Source of the DNA: Luscinia megarhynchos
Taxonomy: Eukaryota; Chordata; Aves; Passeriformes; Turdidae
Assembly (NCBI GenBank): GCA_034336665.1
Contig: JAPFBE010000003.1
Coordinates: forward strand, 38,724,360 to 38,788,359
DNA length: 64,000 nucleotides
Direction of reading: 5' to 3'
The notes beneath the pieces were generated by a model that saw only the letters and a list, made by a program, of their open reading frames with translations, made no database searches and had not been told where the DNA came from. The translations under genes were made by a program, and so were the position numbers. Below are positions 37,191-50,455 of the stretch, piece after piece. Each line of letters opens with the position of its first letter. Position 1 is the first letter of the stretch.

Positions 37191-39479
37191 ATATTGAAGC
37201 AATGCTTTCTTGTTTATCTTGGGAAACCCCAAGCTAAGCCCACCGATCCTGCATTTTTTTGTTGGTCACCAAATAAGAGGTTTGCTCCAGGTGCCCTGTG
37301 CCCAGCCATTTACCCGACTGCCAGAGCAGGGTTTTCCAGACCACTATGGAAGAATTACATTGACACCTCTGAGTTCAACAAAATCAAAACCTCATTGGTT
37401 TAACGGAGCCAGGATTTTGTTAGTTTGCCTTTTAACATTCTTTAGTCGACGAAGTATCAGGTATTGAGCCTACACAAGTTATGTTTCCTTTAGGCAGTCT
37501 ATTGATAAAGAGGCAAGCTCCCCATGGAATGGTTTATTGCTGCTGTCTCAGGGATGGGCTGAACTACCCTCCTAAGGAAAATCACTATTTCTTTCTTTTT
37601 AATACCTTTAATACATTTAACACATACCACCCTGTGTTGTATAAGCTCAACCAACTTTCCTGCTGGCAGAGAGGACAAGTAGAAGGGTGGCAGCCCCTAG
37701 ATGGCAGGAGCAAAACAAGAAGGGTGGCTCTCACATGAGGTGGTGACCAGAGGGACTTGTACATGTGGCTGCACAATGGCCCCATGGACAGGCGTGTATC
37801 ACAGTCCAGACACTTGAAAAATGCTCCTCAGGGGCATAACAGGAAAGGAAAACAAGAGACAGGTCAATATCAAGAGCAAAGGGAGATTGATAGGTGTCTT
37901 TCATCTGCTCTATTTGAGCACATATATGATGCTTTCCAGGGCTTACAGATGTAGAAACAGAATTCATAACAGCAGGCTATTTCAATGCATAAAGATGCGA
38001 TTTTTTAAATTAAAAATGTTTATAGCGAGTTTTCAATAGAAACTGAAGTTGAAGCCTCACCTTTTTTTTTTAATGAGGGATGATATTTTGGAAACAAAAA
38101 GGGGAAAATGCTATAAATAGTGCAATTAAAAATTAATTCTTCACTCAGCTAGTCAGCTTCTGAATTTGCACAAAATTTTAGTACTGTTTTCAAGAATAAA
38201 ACCAAAAATATCTCTGAATAATTTCACTGCAAGACAACAAAACAAAATACAGATGGCACTCATAATATGAATAGAGTTTGATGGACAGTAATAGGCCCAA
38301 AAAAATCTAACAGTAAACCAAGAGATGAGATAATTAGAGATATGTTTTAAGTAGAGATATGTTTTAAGCATTGCTTTTCCATGAAATAGTAAGAGTAATT
38401 TGTCAACTGGATATTCTTACCTGACTAAACTTTTCACTCCAGAAATAGTAGTCACAACACAAATAGATAGCGTGTTTCATACTTCCACAACCTTCAAAAA
38501 ACCCAGTAGAAAATATCAGGTTACGTTTCACAGCCTATCTCAAATGAAAAGTAATGTTCTTCTAATGAAGGTTAATTATTTTCTTTTGCGGGATAGACAG
38601 TGAAGAAGCTGCTGCCCAGAGCAAGAGCTGGGATTCCCATGCTGGGCTCAGGCTCCAGAGGCTCAAACACATGACAACCCACAGGAGGGACTTTTACAAT
38701 GCAGTAATAACACACCTTTGTCATCCCTGCAAACAGGCTGCTTGGTTTCCAAGAACAGAAAATAGATGGGGGTAGAAACTACAAAGAAACCCGAATTTGC
38801 AAAACAGAGCAGGTCTGGGGAGGAACTACCTATATCCCAAGAGGTGCTTTCAAATTAGTTTTGATTTTAGAAGTAGCCCTTCTGTGAAAGCAGTGGGAAT
38901 GGGAACTGCCAAGCAATCTGTGAGACCAGGCAATAAAAAGTTTTGGAGCAAACTTGAATGGTGTGTCTGGAAGAAGCTTGACCATCTGCAGGCAACTCCA
39001 TGCAGAAGAAAACATCTGAGGTGGCAAATCAGCCTTGGAACAAGTCATAGGTGAAAACCTTCAAAATAAGGCGAGTATCTCCAGCTTGAAATAACAAACA
39101 TACTGAGCTGTACTTTTAAATATTGTTCAGTGGTCTCAAAACAGACAAACCAAAGTGTTAACAATAAGCAAAAGCAAAAAAAACCCAAACCAAAAACCGC
39201 CTTCATATACTCCTCCATGAGAAAGATGATTCCCTCCCCCATTTCAGTGTCTAAGTATGTTTCTGAGTAGCCAGTTAACATATAATTTTGACACCATATT
39301 AAAGATAACCATAAAAATATGTGCCTAGAAATATATTATAACTTGCTTTGTTCCTAAGTAATGTACTACAGTGTAAGAAGAAAAGGAATTGTTAATTAAT
39401 ACTGCTCGCTGTGTTACAGCCTGACTGATGAAGGGAAATGCATTCAGACTCCTAAAATGCCGGTCTCCAAGACCATCAG
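37191..39479. other. Non-coding, no firm feature
   Basis: AT-rich unique sequence with one 17-bp tandem pair at 38335-38368. No gene is recognised. Confidence 0.45.
38335..38368. repeat. Two perfect tandem copies of a 17-bp unit
   Basis: TAGAGATATGTTTTAAG occurs at 38335-38351 and again at 38352-38368 without change. Confidence 0.95.
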
Positions 39480-40070
39480 GGTTAGTTTCTGAGTGGCACG
39501 TTTTTAAAACATTTAATCAGTGATCTGAATATGTGTCAACACTTTCTGGTAGCGTGCTATAAAATGTGAACCTTGTCAACAGAAACATAAAAAGGCGACA
39601 CACTTGGGACACAAAGCTTTTATGCTGACACACTGTAATAATATAATTTTAAAATTTATCATCTGTTTAGCCACAAGCAACAATTAATCTTTTAACTAAT
39701 CACACAATGCTTTAAATAACACCTCCAAAAAAAACCACCCCCAAAACCCAAACATGTTTCATTTTTACTTTCCTTGCCTTCACAATTGTGTCGCTTTCAA
39801 AACCTTATGAAGCAACACGCAATAAATTTTGCAACGAGGATAAAAATGTTAGCGAATAATATGTTTCCCCCTCCTCAGTTAATAAAATTACTTAACACTG
39901 AGCCTGCAAGCAAAAAGAAAACCCCAGGAGTAACGCAAGCCTCAGCGGGTTCAGTTCTGTCGTGTTTCTGTCGCATTAAGTGACATTTTATTCCCAAATC
40001 ACTTAACCTTTGACTTTTATAACTAAACATACAGACCCTGAATTGTTACCGTGGAGGGGACCAGCGAGCG
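39480..40070. promoter_or_regulatory. Candidate conserved enhancer
   Basis: Repeat-free AT-rich block with scattered CpGs (GTAGCGTGC, AAGGCGACAC, TGTGTCGCTTTC, GCAACGAGG, TAGCGAATAAT). It contains clusters such as CAACAATTAATC near 39678, TAACTAATCACAC near 39693, CAGTTAATAAAATTACTTAA near 39876 and TGACATTTTATTCCC near 39980. Role inferred. Confidence 0.45.
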
Positions 40071-42124
40071 ACACTGCTGCCAGGAACTGAAACCAAGTGC
40101 CCTGCAGTAGTGGCAGATGCAGGATGGAAGTGATTTGGCTCATAAGAGCCAAGTTTCACTCCTTGTCACCTGGAAAAAGAGGCAGAAAGGGAAATGGGAG
40201 AAGGGGAGATGTTTCTGCCAGTGTGCTCTATGTAGCACCAGATGCATGTCCCCAGGGACCTCAGGTACTGGACCTCAGGAACAGTGTTCCCACCAGTGGT
40301 GCATGTGCCAGGCAATGAAAGGGTTAATAATCAGGCAGAAGTAGGAAAAAGCCATTTTATAATTAAAATGTAAATCTTGAGCCCAGCTGGAGCTGCACGA
40401 GGAATAATGTCAAACCATACAGATAACTTTGTGCAATAAAAGCACAGATAATCATGCATGTATGTTCATGTAAGCATGTTCACATTAATAACCAGTAAAA
40501 GTGAAGGCATCTCTTGCTTCATCTCCAGGACTCTGACTGCCTCCTTCTGGGTGCAGAGGAGCAGGCAGACACCAACCATGTCACTGAACATGACTCCATG
40601 CTGGATAAATACAATCACATCTGAAAGGTTAATTTTACTTAGAAAGGTATCACAATGGCAGAGTCTAATAAATTGTATGTCTAGCAACTAAGAAAGCTTC
40701 TGATTAAATATTCAATCACCTTAATAACTTTCTTCTTCCTTGCCCAGTGGCCCAGTGGCTTTGTCCTCTGCTCTTGTCCACGTGAGAGACTTTGCTGGTG
40801 TGACATGTATGATGATGAGAAGGCAAGGGGACGAACCTGACTGCCAAATTCAGTAAGTACTGAGTCAGTCATGTCAGGATTTAGTTTCCAGTCATAGTCC
40901 TTGTAAACTTACTGTTTTTCATTAATGATTTTCATCAACAGGATGGAACAAAAAAAAATTAAAATCTTCTGGGCTAAATATGGATCAATTCCCACCATAC
41001 TTTAATTCTAAAGGACCCTGGTGTTTGCTTCTCCTGAGAGTGTAATTGCTGGAATCCATAAACTGTAGAACAGTGGACTCCAGATAGTCTGTGAAAATAA
41101 CCCCAAACACAAGTTAAGAAAATTACGTATTAATTACTTATGACTGGTCTCCTTAGACAATGGATCATCTTCCCAAACAAATATTTGGTCTAGCACAAGG
41201 GGGTTTTCTCTGTGATTACAGATAATTTACACTCCAGAAAAAAGCATGCTGAAGTTGTATCTTGAATTGAGACCTATTTTGGAAGTCTAAGAACTAGCAA
41301 AGCAATCCTTAGCTATATACATTATTAGAAAAAGTAATTATGGTCATCCAAAGAAACTAACTCTTAAAATCTATTTAATGAGGGGAAGTTTTTCATGGCG
41401 TGGAACAGGCACACATGCTTCTTACAATCCACTCTTCAGTTTACAGCATGCTTTTAATTAATTGCAATATTATCCACATTCTGTATTTCAAAAGGCAAAT
41501 GTATGGGTAACGGTATCAGAAAATGGAACAGAAAACATAGCAAATATAAATGTGATGAATGACATGTTAGTAGAATTGTTGTGAGATGGATGGATGAGTA
41601 ATGACATTTTGCCCCGTCATTTTATGGCTGAAGCATCAAAATACTACTGCCATCTGTTGTGCTTACAGATACCTTCAACTCTGACTGCTAGAAAAGGTAG
41701 TGGTCAGCTGCAGCTGTGAAGACTATGCAAGGGAAGTTGACCACTTGCAAAAAACAACTTCAAGAGAGTTGGCCCGGACCATAGGAAGTCATTTGTTCCT
41801 CATCCCAGATGACATTTTCCAGTTACTTTACAAATTGCAGAAGCCTGATAAGACTTCTGCAGAGCAGTGACTAATGTAAAAACAAATATAATGCTACTAT
41901 GACAAGGAAGGTGTTCACAAACTGCAGGAAGCAGTTTAAAATAAATTGATGTAGGTTTTGAATTGTCCACAAGTTGGGTTTAGCTTGCTTCCATTTACCT
42001 TTTACTGCATTAACATTTCTTTTGTGGTGGCTGCTGCTGGGAACCTATTGTAAGTTTGGGCAATTAGGATTTTTGTTCCATCTGTCCCTCCCCTCAGTCA
42101 ATACTGTAGCATCAAAAGAGGCCA
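40071..42124. other. Non-coding, no firm feature
   Basis: Unique sequence; 40080-40330 is GC-richer. No exon, repeat element or strong site cluster is seen. Confidence 0.45.
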
Positions 42125-42510
42125 ATTCAGTGTAGGCTGGCTCCGCTCTAAAGCCAGCTAAAAGAGATGTTAGAATTCACTACTGCTCTGGGTGGAAAGG
42201 ATGCAGGAGGAGGGGGGATGGAAAGCTATAATCATAAAAATGCTGTTTCAGGCTTGTTGAGTTCTTAAAATAATCTGACTTAAACCTCCTACACAATGCA
42301 CACAAGTCAGAGCATGGTAATATACTTCAATGTAGGTTGCCTCTCTCTCCCTAAATCCAAACTAAAATAGATGTTAGAAATCATTACTGCACTATGTCAA
42401 ATACAGACTAGCACTGTAATCAGAGGGCTGTGGCTTCAGGTTTCAACAGTTCTTAAAATAATCAGCCTTAAACCTTCTGCAGGAATCAAAGCCTGGTCAT
42501 TTATATTTCT
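42125..42510. repeat. Diverged tandem duplication of about 200 bp
   Basis: Copy 1 (about 42125-42327) and copy 2 (about 42328-42510) share, in order, TGTAGG, then AGATGTTAGAA plus ATTACTGC or ACTACTGC. Next come a CTTCAGGTTT or TTTCAGGCTT block, GTTCTTAAAATAATC, the CTTAAACCT block, and finally AGCATGGTAATATA against AGCCTGGTCATTTATA. Copies differ by substitutions and indels; copy 1 has an extra GGAGGAGGGGGGATGG-type insert. Confidence 0.8.
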
Positions 42511-43225
42511 GTAAGGCTGAGGATTCCATCACCTCAGGCTTCTCCCTGATAAAAAAGCAGCTTGCCTTTTTTTTTCCCCCACTGAAATAACTTGTGCATG
42601 GCAGATATGGGCAGGTAGAAAGACAGTGGAAACTAGGTACTTCATTTTTGTTGGAAGGTTAATTCCATGTGGAGTCAGGGTATGACCTCAGAACAAAACC
42701 CAAGTGCCTCATCTTCACTGTGTTTTTACCTGAGCTCAGCAGATGTATATTAGCTACCTGAACTCAAAACTGCTTTTCCCAGTGAAGACAATCCTTATAT
42801 CCCACTATGGAGCACTGTGTTAAAGCAGGCAGCTTTGCTGCTTACTCAAACCACAAATCCCTAGTCTCTGATTTTCATGTCTGCAATCCATGGGTTAGCT
42901 GTTCGAATACAAACCAAAACAAAATAAGGTGAATGCATCTGATTGGGAGTTTGCTCTTCCTCCACTTGCCCAAGAGCTCCTTCTGTGTGAACAATTAGTT
43001 CTTCCTTTCTCTAATCCCACCCTGTTTCTGCCTCTTTATTTAATACAGATTTTCTGTGGGTGCAGATTAACCACAGCCTTATTTTCAAGTGTAAGTACTT
43101 CTCACACAGCACAAGTTATCTGTGATTCAGGCTATAGACATGAAAAGAAGGTAATCTTCCTATTCTTTTGCAAATGTCTGGGAAAGAATATGTTTAACAT
43201 TGTGTAATAACATCCGGACCAGGAA

Positions 43226-43247
43226 GGGGGTGGGTGGGAGGGGTGGG
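43226..43247 (+). other. Strong potential G-quadruplex
   Basis: GGGGG-T-GGG-T-GGG-A-GGGG-T-GGG gives five G-tracts joined by single-base loops, the type expected to form a stable parallel quadruplex on the plus strand. No promoter is visible nearby. Confidence 0.8.
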
Positions 43248-46200
43248 AAGAAGCAGGGATGATCTTGCCACACTGATGCAGTCATTAAAACAGAACTCAG
43301 CCCATGAAGAGAAAATGGGCACAAATAACCACACTCATAGGAGTATTTGCCTGTTCTCATTTTTGTCAACATACAGGATGCTCACTGTGCCCTTGGGATT
43401 TATAGGCATTATAAAACATGGTATACTGTTTCTTGTTCACCCTTCCTTTCTGAGAGTCGTAGACCTACATGTTGCTTTTTAAAAGAGGGTAAATCTCAGG
43501 CGTGGCTAATTGCTGAGAAAAGTTTGGAAATGTGGGAACCCCACAGTTCAAAGCCAGAATACTGTCAGCATTATTATTACAAGTGCTGAAATCTTGTGAG
43601 TTTTAATGTTTCAGGTGCAAACTCATTGAAACCTCATTCACAGAGGAAATCAGAGACTCAAGTGCTCCAGCAGGTACAACACCAAAGCAAGGCAACTGAG
43701 TGGAGTTACAGCATCAGGTAGGATTAATGCTCAGTGCCACACACAGCTGACCCAGCTCCAAGCAGACCTGCTTCTCAGCCATGCTCAGTTTGTCATGAGG
43801 CAGATCTGGCCCACCTGATGCAATTTTTCCACAATCAAACATCAATCCTGAAGGCAAGGCAAGTTCCAAGAGGCTATGGGTTGGGGAAAGACCAACTTTC
43901 AAGAGGTAGAAATGTCTGAGACAGCCCCACTGCCTCCTGCAGTAAGAAGGGACTTGGAAAAAAATCACATTACACCTCCTTTGCCCTTAGCAAAGTCACT
44001 GACTTGGGATTAATATGCCTGCTCTCTTTTTATGAGACTGAAATCAGTGGCTCCCAGGAAGTAATTGAAATTGGAGTATCGACCACAGTAGTAGTGGGAG
44101 AGATTCCAGAGGAAATATTTGCAAGACTCAGGTTTGCCAACATCTAAAAGAGCTGCAGGCTTTCTGTCAGCTTCATGTGCTTTTTCAACAAAAGGCCAAT
44201 GCAGCTGGATGGAGGTGGTACAAAGCCTTAGGTGCAACACACACAACATTAAAACTTCATCTTTGGAGCAAGTATCAGAGGAGGCCTGTCTCATGATGAG
44301 TGTGGTCCCTGGATAAAGGGAAAAGATGGTCCTGAGCCAGTCTGCGCTGGTATCATGTCCTGGATCAAATCATGAGCTGTCTGTTTGACAGGAAAAAGAA
44401 GCAAGCTTCTAAAGAGTTAATCCTAAACAAAAGGTTTCCAGTGCTAGGGAAAAGTGGCCACTGGTTACCCAAGTGATTTAAAGTACTTTAGGGTATCTAC
44501 GCCACATTAATCTTGCATGTATACTTGTCACATTCTTTAGAAATAATTCCTTACAAAAAGATGTTAGGCTTTTCTTAGTAAGATAAAATGTTTTAGGCTT
44601 TTCAAAACCTGAAGTTTTTCTGTATGAGGGAAACATGAAAAAGGATTGTGCAGAGTTAAGTAGAACCCACTCACATAAACCAAACAGGTCTGCACCAAAC
44701 GAATCGTGCTATAAACCTTGGAATTTTACAAGCAAGTTTTATATTAATTCTTTAGAAACCCTTTGTGCTTATGGTTTCAGACAGAATATAAAAGTACCAT
44801 ATAAATATCAGCACAATATAGTAGGCAGCTGTTAGGTACTTTAACCATTCCCAATCAATTACAATAAACAGAGCAAGCACACTGAATCACATCAGAGCAC
44901 CATGCAGTAACCCTCCAACTCTGACTTCTCCTTCCTGCCATGTAAAATTAACCTTGCAATAAATTACTTGCTAAATGACAGAATCTGGAATGTTCTGAAA
45001 GTTTCTTGGTAAGCTGGGATGGATAGAGAGACTAAAACCACTTATTGAATAACAGACAACATTAATGGCAGTCAGAGTCTCTCTTTCTCTCTCTCTTTTT
45101 TTTTTTTTTAACCAGCTGCAAAAGAGCAACAGAATAACCCTGACTATTCCATCTAAAGCAAAAGGGAACCCAAAATGTTGGCCTTACAGAAACACTGGGA
45201 AGCAGTGCAAGCATGCCTAGCAGATGAGATTTGCTTAGCTGGCTTAAAATAGAAACAAAAAGACATGCAGCACTCAGGAGACTTGGGAGACACAATGGAG
45301 TGGCAGCAAAGCCTTCCCTTATGGCAGGGAAGAGGCACAGCCTCTTGGAGTAGGCAGCATGTAAGGAAGGAAAAAAGAGAAGATAAGCACATGACTTGTC
45401 TAAAGGAAAGTCACTTCTGGAACTGATGAACAGGCAAACAGCTGCTTAGGTGCAGACATCAGCTGTCTGTCCTTTGCTTTCCATTTGCACACCTTTAACC
45501 CCGTCCACTTGGATGTGCTGCTTGCTTCGGATGGACAAGAAGCTGAGCTTGTAGAAAACTCACACTCAAGAAAAACAAGAATCTCTTTTATGTGTTTGCT
45601 AAACTCATTTTATCCAAACATGCAGTGTTATTCCAACACCCACAAAATCTTCTAAATTATGCACAGCCACAGGCAATTCTCACCACGACTGCTCTCACTT
45701 GCATGCTGGATCTGGCTGTAGATGTGGATGCTGATTGGTGGGGTCTGTGTCTGGAGCACTCCTGGGTCAGGCACATTGTGAATCCCACAGGCCTTGCTGA
45801 AATTATACTTTTATTTACAGTATGCTGTGATATGTGAGGTAGGGAGGACAAAATCTGCTGTGTTTATTTACTATTTCCACCCACACACATACACACTTAC
45901 AGCTGGTACTTTTTTGGCACTTCAGTAGTCACATGTCTCCTAAAATTATATTCATTTGAATTTAAATACTGCCAGGCAGAGCTATTCTTATTAATTGACA
46001 TTGTTTATTATGTAACAACTAATAGTTTAAAAACTCTTCTAAAATGAGAATTTCGCAAACTTTGCTTTCATGCTTCAAAAAATTAAAAAAAAATCTTGGA
46101 GCTCAAACAACTATCAGCCTGAGGAGCAACTTATGGATCTATTTCAACAATGTCAGATTAACCTATTGCAAACTGGCAACAAAGACTATGTTTTTAATTG

Positions 46201-47845
46201 CACTTTATATTAATACTGCAATTTAATATTATCTATATCATCAAACAAGTGTATTCAAAGACTTGGAATTATTTTTAATTTCTGCAGTAAGACTTCCAGA
46301 CATAGAAGTGATAACTGAATATAGATATCCTATGCACTAGACTACCTTAGACTTGGAAATAAGAAAACATTTTCCTGTAGCTTTCCTCTCAGGCTGGCTT
46401 TTCTTTAGCACTAGATTTTGGTTCCTAGCAAGAGGATGCTCCAGCAGAAGAGGAGCCAATAATGCACTGATATTTAAAGATCTAGAAACTCGACCTTTTA
46501 ATGATCCAATTCAGCCTAGGAGAAGCTGAGGAAAATGCATTTAGAAACCAAGGACAATACATAACACAAGGGAGGGTAACAGAAGCAATGGCTCAGGCAA
46601 TCCAGTGACTGCTGAGCCCTGTATTTCTATTTCAATGTGACAGGATTTCCTAAAACATAAAATATGAAACAGAACTAAAAACTGTATGAACAAAACAACC
46701 CTCCTGGAGCACCTTCCCTAGTTTGTCAGCAAGTCTGTCCCCTCTCATAGCCATAAAATACAGTCAGCAAGGCTCCAAACCTTTGAATGAAGAATTAATT
46801 TCTGGCATGGTGAATCATGATGTAAGCTTGGGACAAGCAGGCCATCCCAACAGATTTTACTGCTAAACACTTACCACAGGATTGCATTCAACCCTTGAAT
46901 TCAAGTCAATATGTATGTACGTTAAAGAAACCAATATCTGTGATACAGCTCTCCCTCCCTTTATATCTATATACCTGTGCTGAGAAATTCTGATATGCAC
47001 TTGAGTCACATCACTGTCAGGAACAGGGCTTACTGAATGTAGGAAATTAATGGCAGTGGATTGATGGGGAATTTGACCCTTTCCCTCACAGCATCATCCC
47101 AGAAGCTAGCAATATGGATATCCCTTCCCCACAGACATTTTTCTCACAGCAGTGCAAAAACAATCAACATAAAACCTCATTCCATAAGGTAGCTGTAAAG
47201 GGAGAGCTACAATGGAAAGCCTTAAACAACCTGTGGTACTATTTCATTAGCATCTGAGCCACAATATAAAGCAACAATATATTTCCAAGTGACAGTGTTT
47301 TAATAAAGTTATAAAGTTAAATAGAGAAATAAAAATCTGAGCTTTTATGAAACCCCTAAAAGGCAATGAAACACTCAAAACAGTGACAAATCATTTTAGA
47401 AGCAAGTAGATCCTCATCCAGCAGAGTTTACAGTTGATTTCTGGTAATGCATATGTTTTACAACGTACTAATATCTGTATCTCTGGTGCTTCCCATTTTT
47501 TTGCCATTTTGCAGCAGAAGAATACCTACAACCCAAAATACTGCCACAACACACACAGCCAGGCTGTCACCTAAATTTTGAAGACAACATGACACAGAAA
47601 GGTTCCACAGAGAATTTAAAACAGGGAGAAGCAGAATCAGTGGTTTCTAGTTTCCAGTTGCAAATAAAATTTTTTGGGAAAATTTACTTTAAAGCAGCTT
47701 TAAATGAAAATCTATATAATTAAGGGAAAGACCATTGCTTCAAACAGATTGACTCTCTTCTACAAATTTCTCTCTTTCTAGCTACTCAGATATGCTATAT
47801 TTCCTAATTATCACCTTTTAAGGGCCATCTGGGCCCCATTCCTCA

Positions 47846-47857
47846 CCATCAGGGGGC
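47846..47857 (+). promoter_or_regulatory. CTCF-like core motif
   Basis: CCATCAGGGGGC matches the CTCF core CCASYAGRKGGC at 11 of 12 positions (T instead of C/G at the fourth). One such match in 64 kb is not proof of binding. Confidence 0.25.
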
Positions 47858-50384
47858 AATTCCATTTGCATTGTTCATAGGCTTAGTCATGATCAAGTAG
47901 TCTGGTGGTAAAGTTCATTAGAAATTAGAAGAAAAGCATTAAACCTCACACAGTAAACTAAGTAGCTGATACCTACATACCCACAGGAGAGATAAGCATT
48001 TAATGCATATTCTCACACGACTTAACAAGTCTTCAATGAGTATTTTTTTTCCAAACTGCTTATAAAATCATTTAGACTGATCCCTGACCAGGTATATAAT
48101 GAAAATTCAATTCAGTCTCTGCACACTCCAAAATATTTCTCAATTAAAGAGAAATGAATGATAAAAAAATAGTCTATTAGATAACATTATTATCTATTTA
48201 CATCTGTGAGACTGAAAAGTCTACCAAACTAATGTAATGATAGTACTATTTCTTTTGTTTTTCAGATGCTTGCTGTGTATTGCAAATCAAAGGCAAGATT
48301 TTTCTAGTAATTGAATGGAACATGAAAATATAGGTGCACTCTCACATACTGTGCTGTTATAAAATTACAGAAATATTAGTTTGTATTAATTATATGATAA
48401 GAGTTACTTTGTATTGTCATGTAGTAAGAAATATCAAAATACATTTCCTAACAGGTCACTATAAACATGCATGGGGTAGCAGAGGAGGAAAACTGAGCAA
48501 GTCCTTGGCCTTGTGCCTGGTTCCTGTAGTATAAGTCAGTATTTCATCATTATGGCCTCTTCAGAAGGTTTGAAAATGGCATTTTTAAAACCATCAAGAA
48601 AGCTCAGAGAATCTATTTCACGTAAATATGGACCCATGGAAGTCAACACTATGACTGTCAAATGCAGAGTCCTGTTTCAAAACAGGAGTGCTGCAAAACC
48701 TCTCTTTGATACAGATCTTTTTGACTCTGCAGCTTGTGCTTTGGGTCATTTTATATCCTGTAGCTGTAGCTTCTGGGAGCTCTATGCCCATATTAAAGAT
48801 GAATTACCACTTCTTCTCTGTGAAAAACCACTAGGGGAGGTCCTGATAAACTGTCCTGTGACCCACAAAATAAAAATTCGGGAATTAAGGACATATGGAC
48901 ACTACCTGCTATCTTTCCATGTTATTTAATTCTGGAAGTTCTTTAGCCAGCTTGAAAAAAGCTGAAATGATGGTGTTAATGACAAAACACTCTTTGCTAT
49001 AAAACCTGATATGCTGTAACTTGAACAGTATAAATACACTTGCCCAGCTGCATGAAAATTGCAGTATTACTGAGGTAATGTAATGTATTATGGACGTTTC
49101 ACAATTTTGGGATGAAAATGCAAATGTCAGCATATCATTGGCTATATCAAAAAGCTGTAGTCACATACAAATGGCTAGATTGATCTTTTGAGTATTGTAG
49201 GCTGTTGTCATGTCAGTCAGAGATGAACTCAGGCCCCAAGATGCTGCAGTAATTGATTTTGATTTTTCATTGCTTCCTGTAAAACAGATAAGCCAGCTAT
49301 AAATTTATTCCCTGAACAACCTTCTGTGACAGTACACCTCATCAGGTATTCCACTCATCCCTTGAAAAAAGTGGAGGGCTCCTCTCAGAAGCAACATCTG
49401 TGAGCTAATACTGCACCAAGCAGCACGTCCCAGCCAGCAGCACTGGCACACAGCTCTGCTCCTTGATCAGGAGGGCATGGCAGGCCCAGGAAGGGATGCC
49501 AGTAGAAGGGTGCCCAGATGGCTACTGAACATTGCTGTGAAATGCAAGACTTGGAAGCTTTAAATCCTCCTTCCTGGTTTTAGGAAAGATGCACAGAACA
49601 GCTGACTTCTTGCCTCACACTGGTGTAAATTAAACTTCATTGGCACTTAACAATTTGATTGTGTTGTGACCTTTTAGAGGGTGTTTTGATTTTGGACATA
49701 TGAAAGCAAAGGATATGTGCTGGTTCCAGGTACTTCAGACTGGACAAAGCCCATGTTTGAGGGGATGAATGGAGCTCTGATTGCGAGCTCCTCTTGGCAC
49801 TTTTTCTTCTTGTAAAGTAGCAGGCAAAGAAAATACAGCCTCAGCAGAAACATTTGGAATTGTCTTTTGCTTGCAGATCGTGATACTCCCATTTCTCAAG
49901 CATTCTTACTGCTGCAGTGTATTATCAATTATTTCTAAATGGCCCTTGGTGTAGGACAACCCTATGGATTTCTGAATGTAGCTCCAGAGGAAAAAACAAA
50001 CATTGCATGGAGCAATTGGATTTTGTAATTTGGCATTGAGCTATGCATTTGCAAATCAAGAAGAGCTAAAAGGTTATTAATGAGAATAAACAATACCTCT
50101 GATTTCATTGGTTGCCTTTCCTAGAAAGAAATGTACAACAGATTAGCATGGTTAACACAAAATAACACATTCAGGTTTTATCCAGGATGAAATTTATTGC
50201 ATCAGGGTTTGAAGTATAATCAGAAGCTCATAAAAATACCACATATGGATCTTTGACAAACAAAACAAAAAATCTTAGTGCATTAATTGAAAGTAAAACC
50301 ACACTACTGGAAGCTGGTGACAATGATTAAAATGTGGTGACAGACTGCCTTGAGATCTATCCGACACAAGTCGTCAGGACAATA

Positions 50385-50455
50385 CTGGAATACTGGAATT
50401 TCTGGTTAAATACTGGAATTTCCAGTTGAAAGTCTTGAAAATTACTGGAATTTCC
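50385..50455. repeat. Short irregular repeats of TACTGGAATTT carrying NF-kB-like sites
   Basis: TACTGGAATTT recurs from 50391, 50411 and 50443. GGAATTTCC, a kappaB-type sequence, is exact at 50415-50423 and 50447-50455 and near-exact at 50395-50403. The middle copy is the palindrome ACTGGAATTTCCAGT. Confidence 0.75.

Larger units (their letters stand above)
42511..50384. other. Long non-coding stretch, mostly featureless
   Basis: AT-rich unique sequence. It includes the G-quadruplex motif at 43226, a pyrimidine run at 45078-45110, a CTCF-like match at 47846-47857 and a chance 138-codon open frame at 48513-48929. No gene is recognised. Confidence 0.45.

Noticed and set aside
48513..48929. 138-codon plus-strand open frame
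   Set aside because: No recognisable family, AT-rich codon use like non-coding flanks, no splice context.
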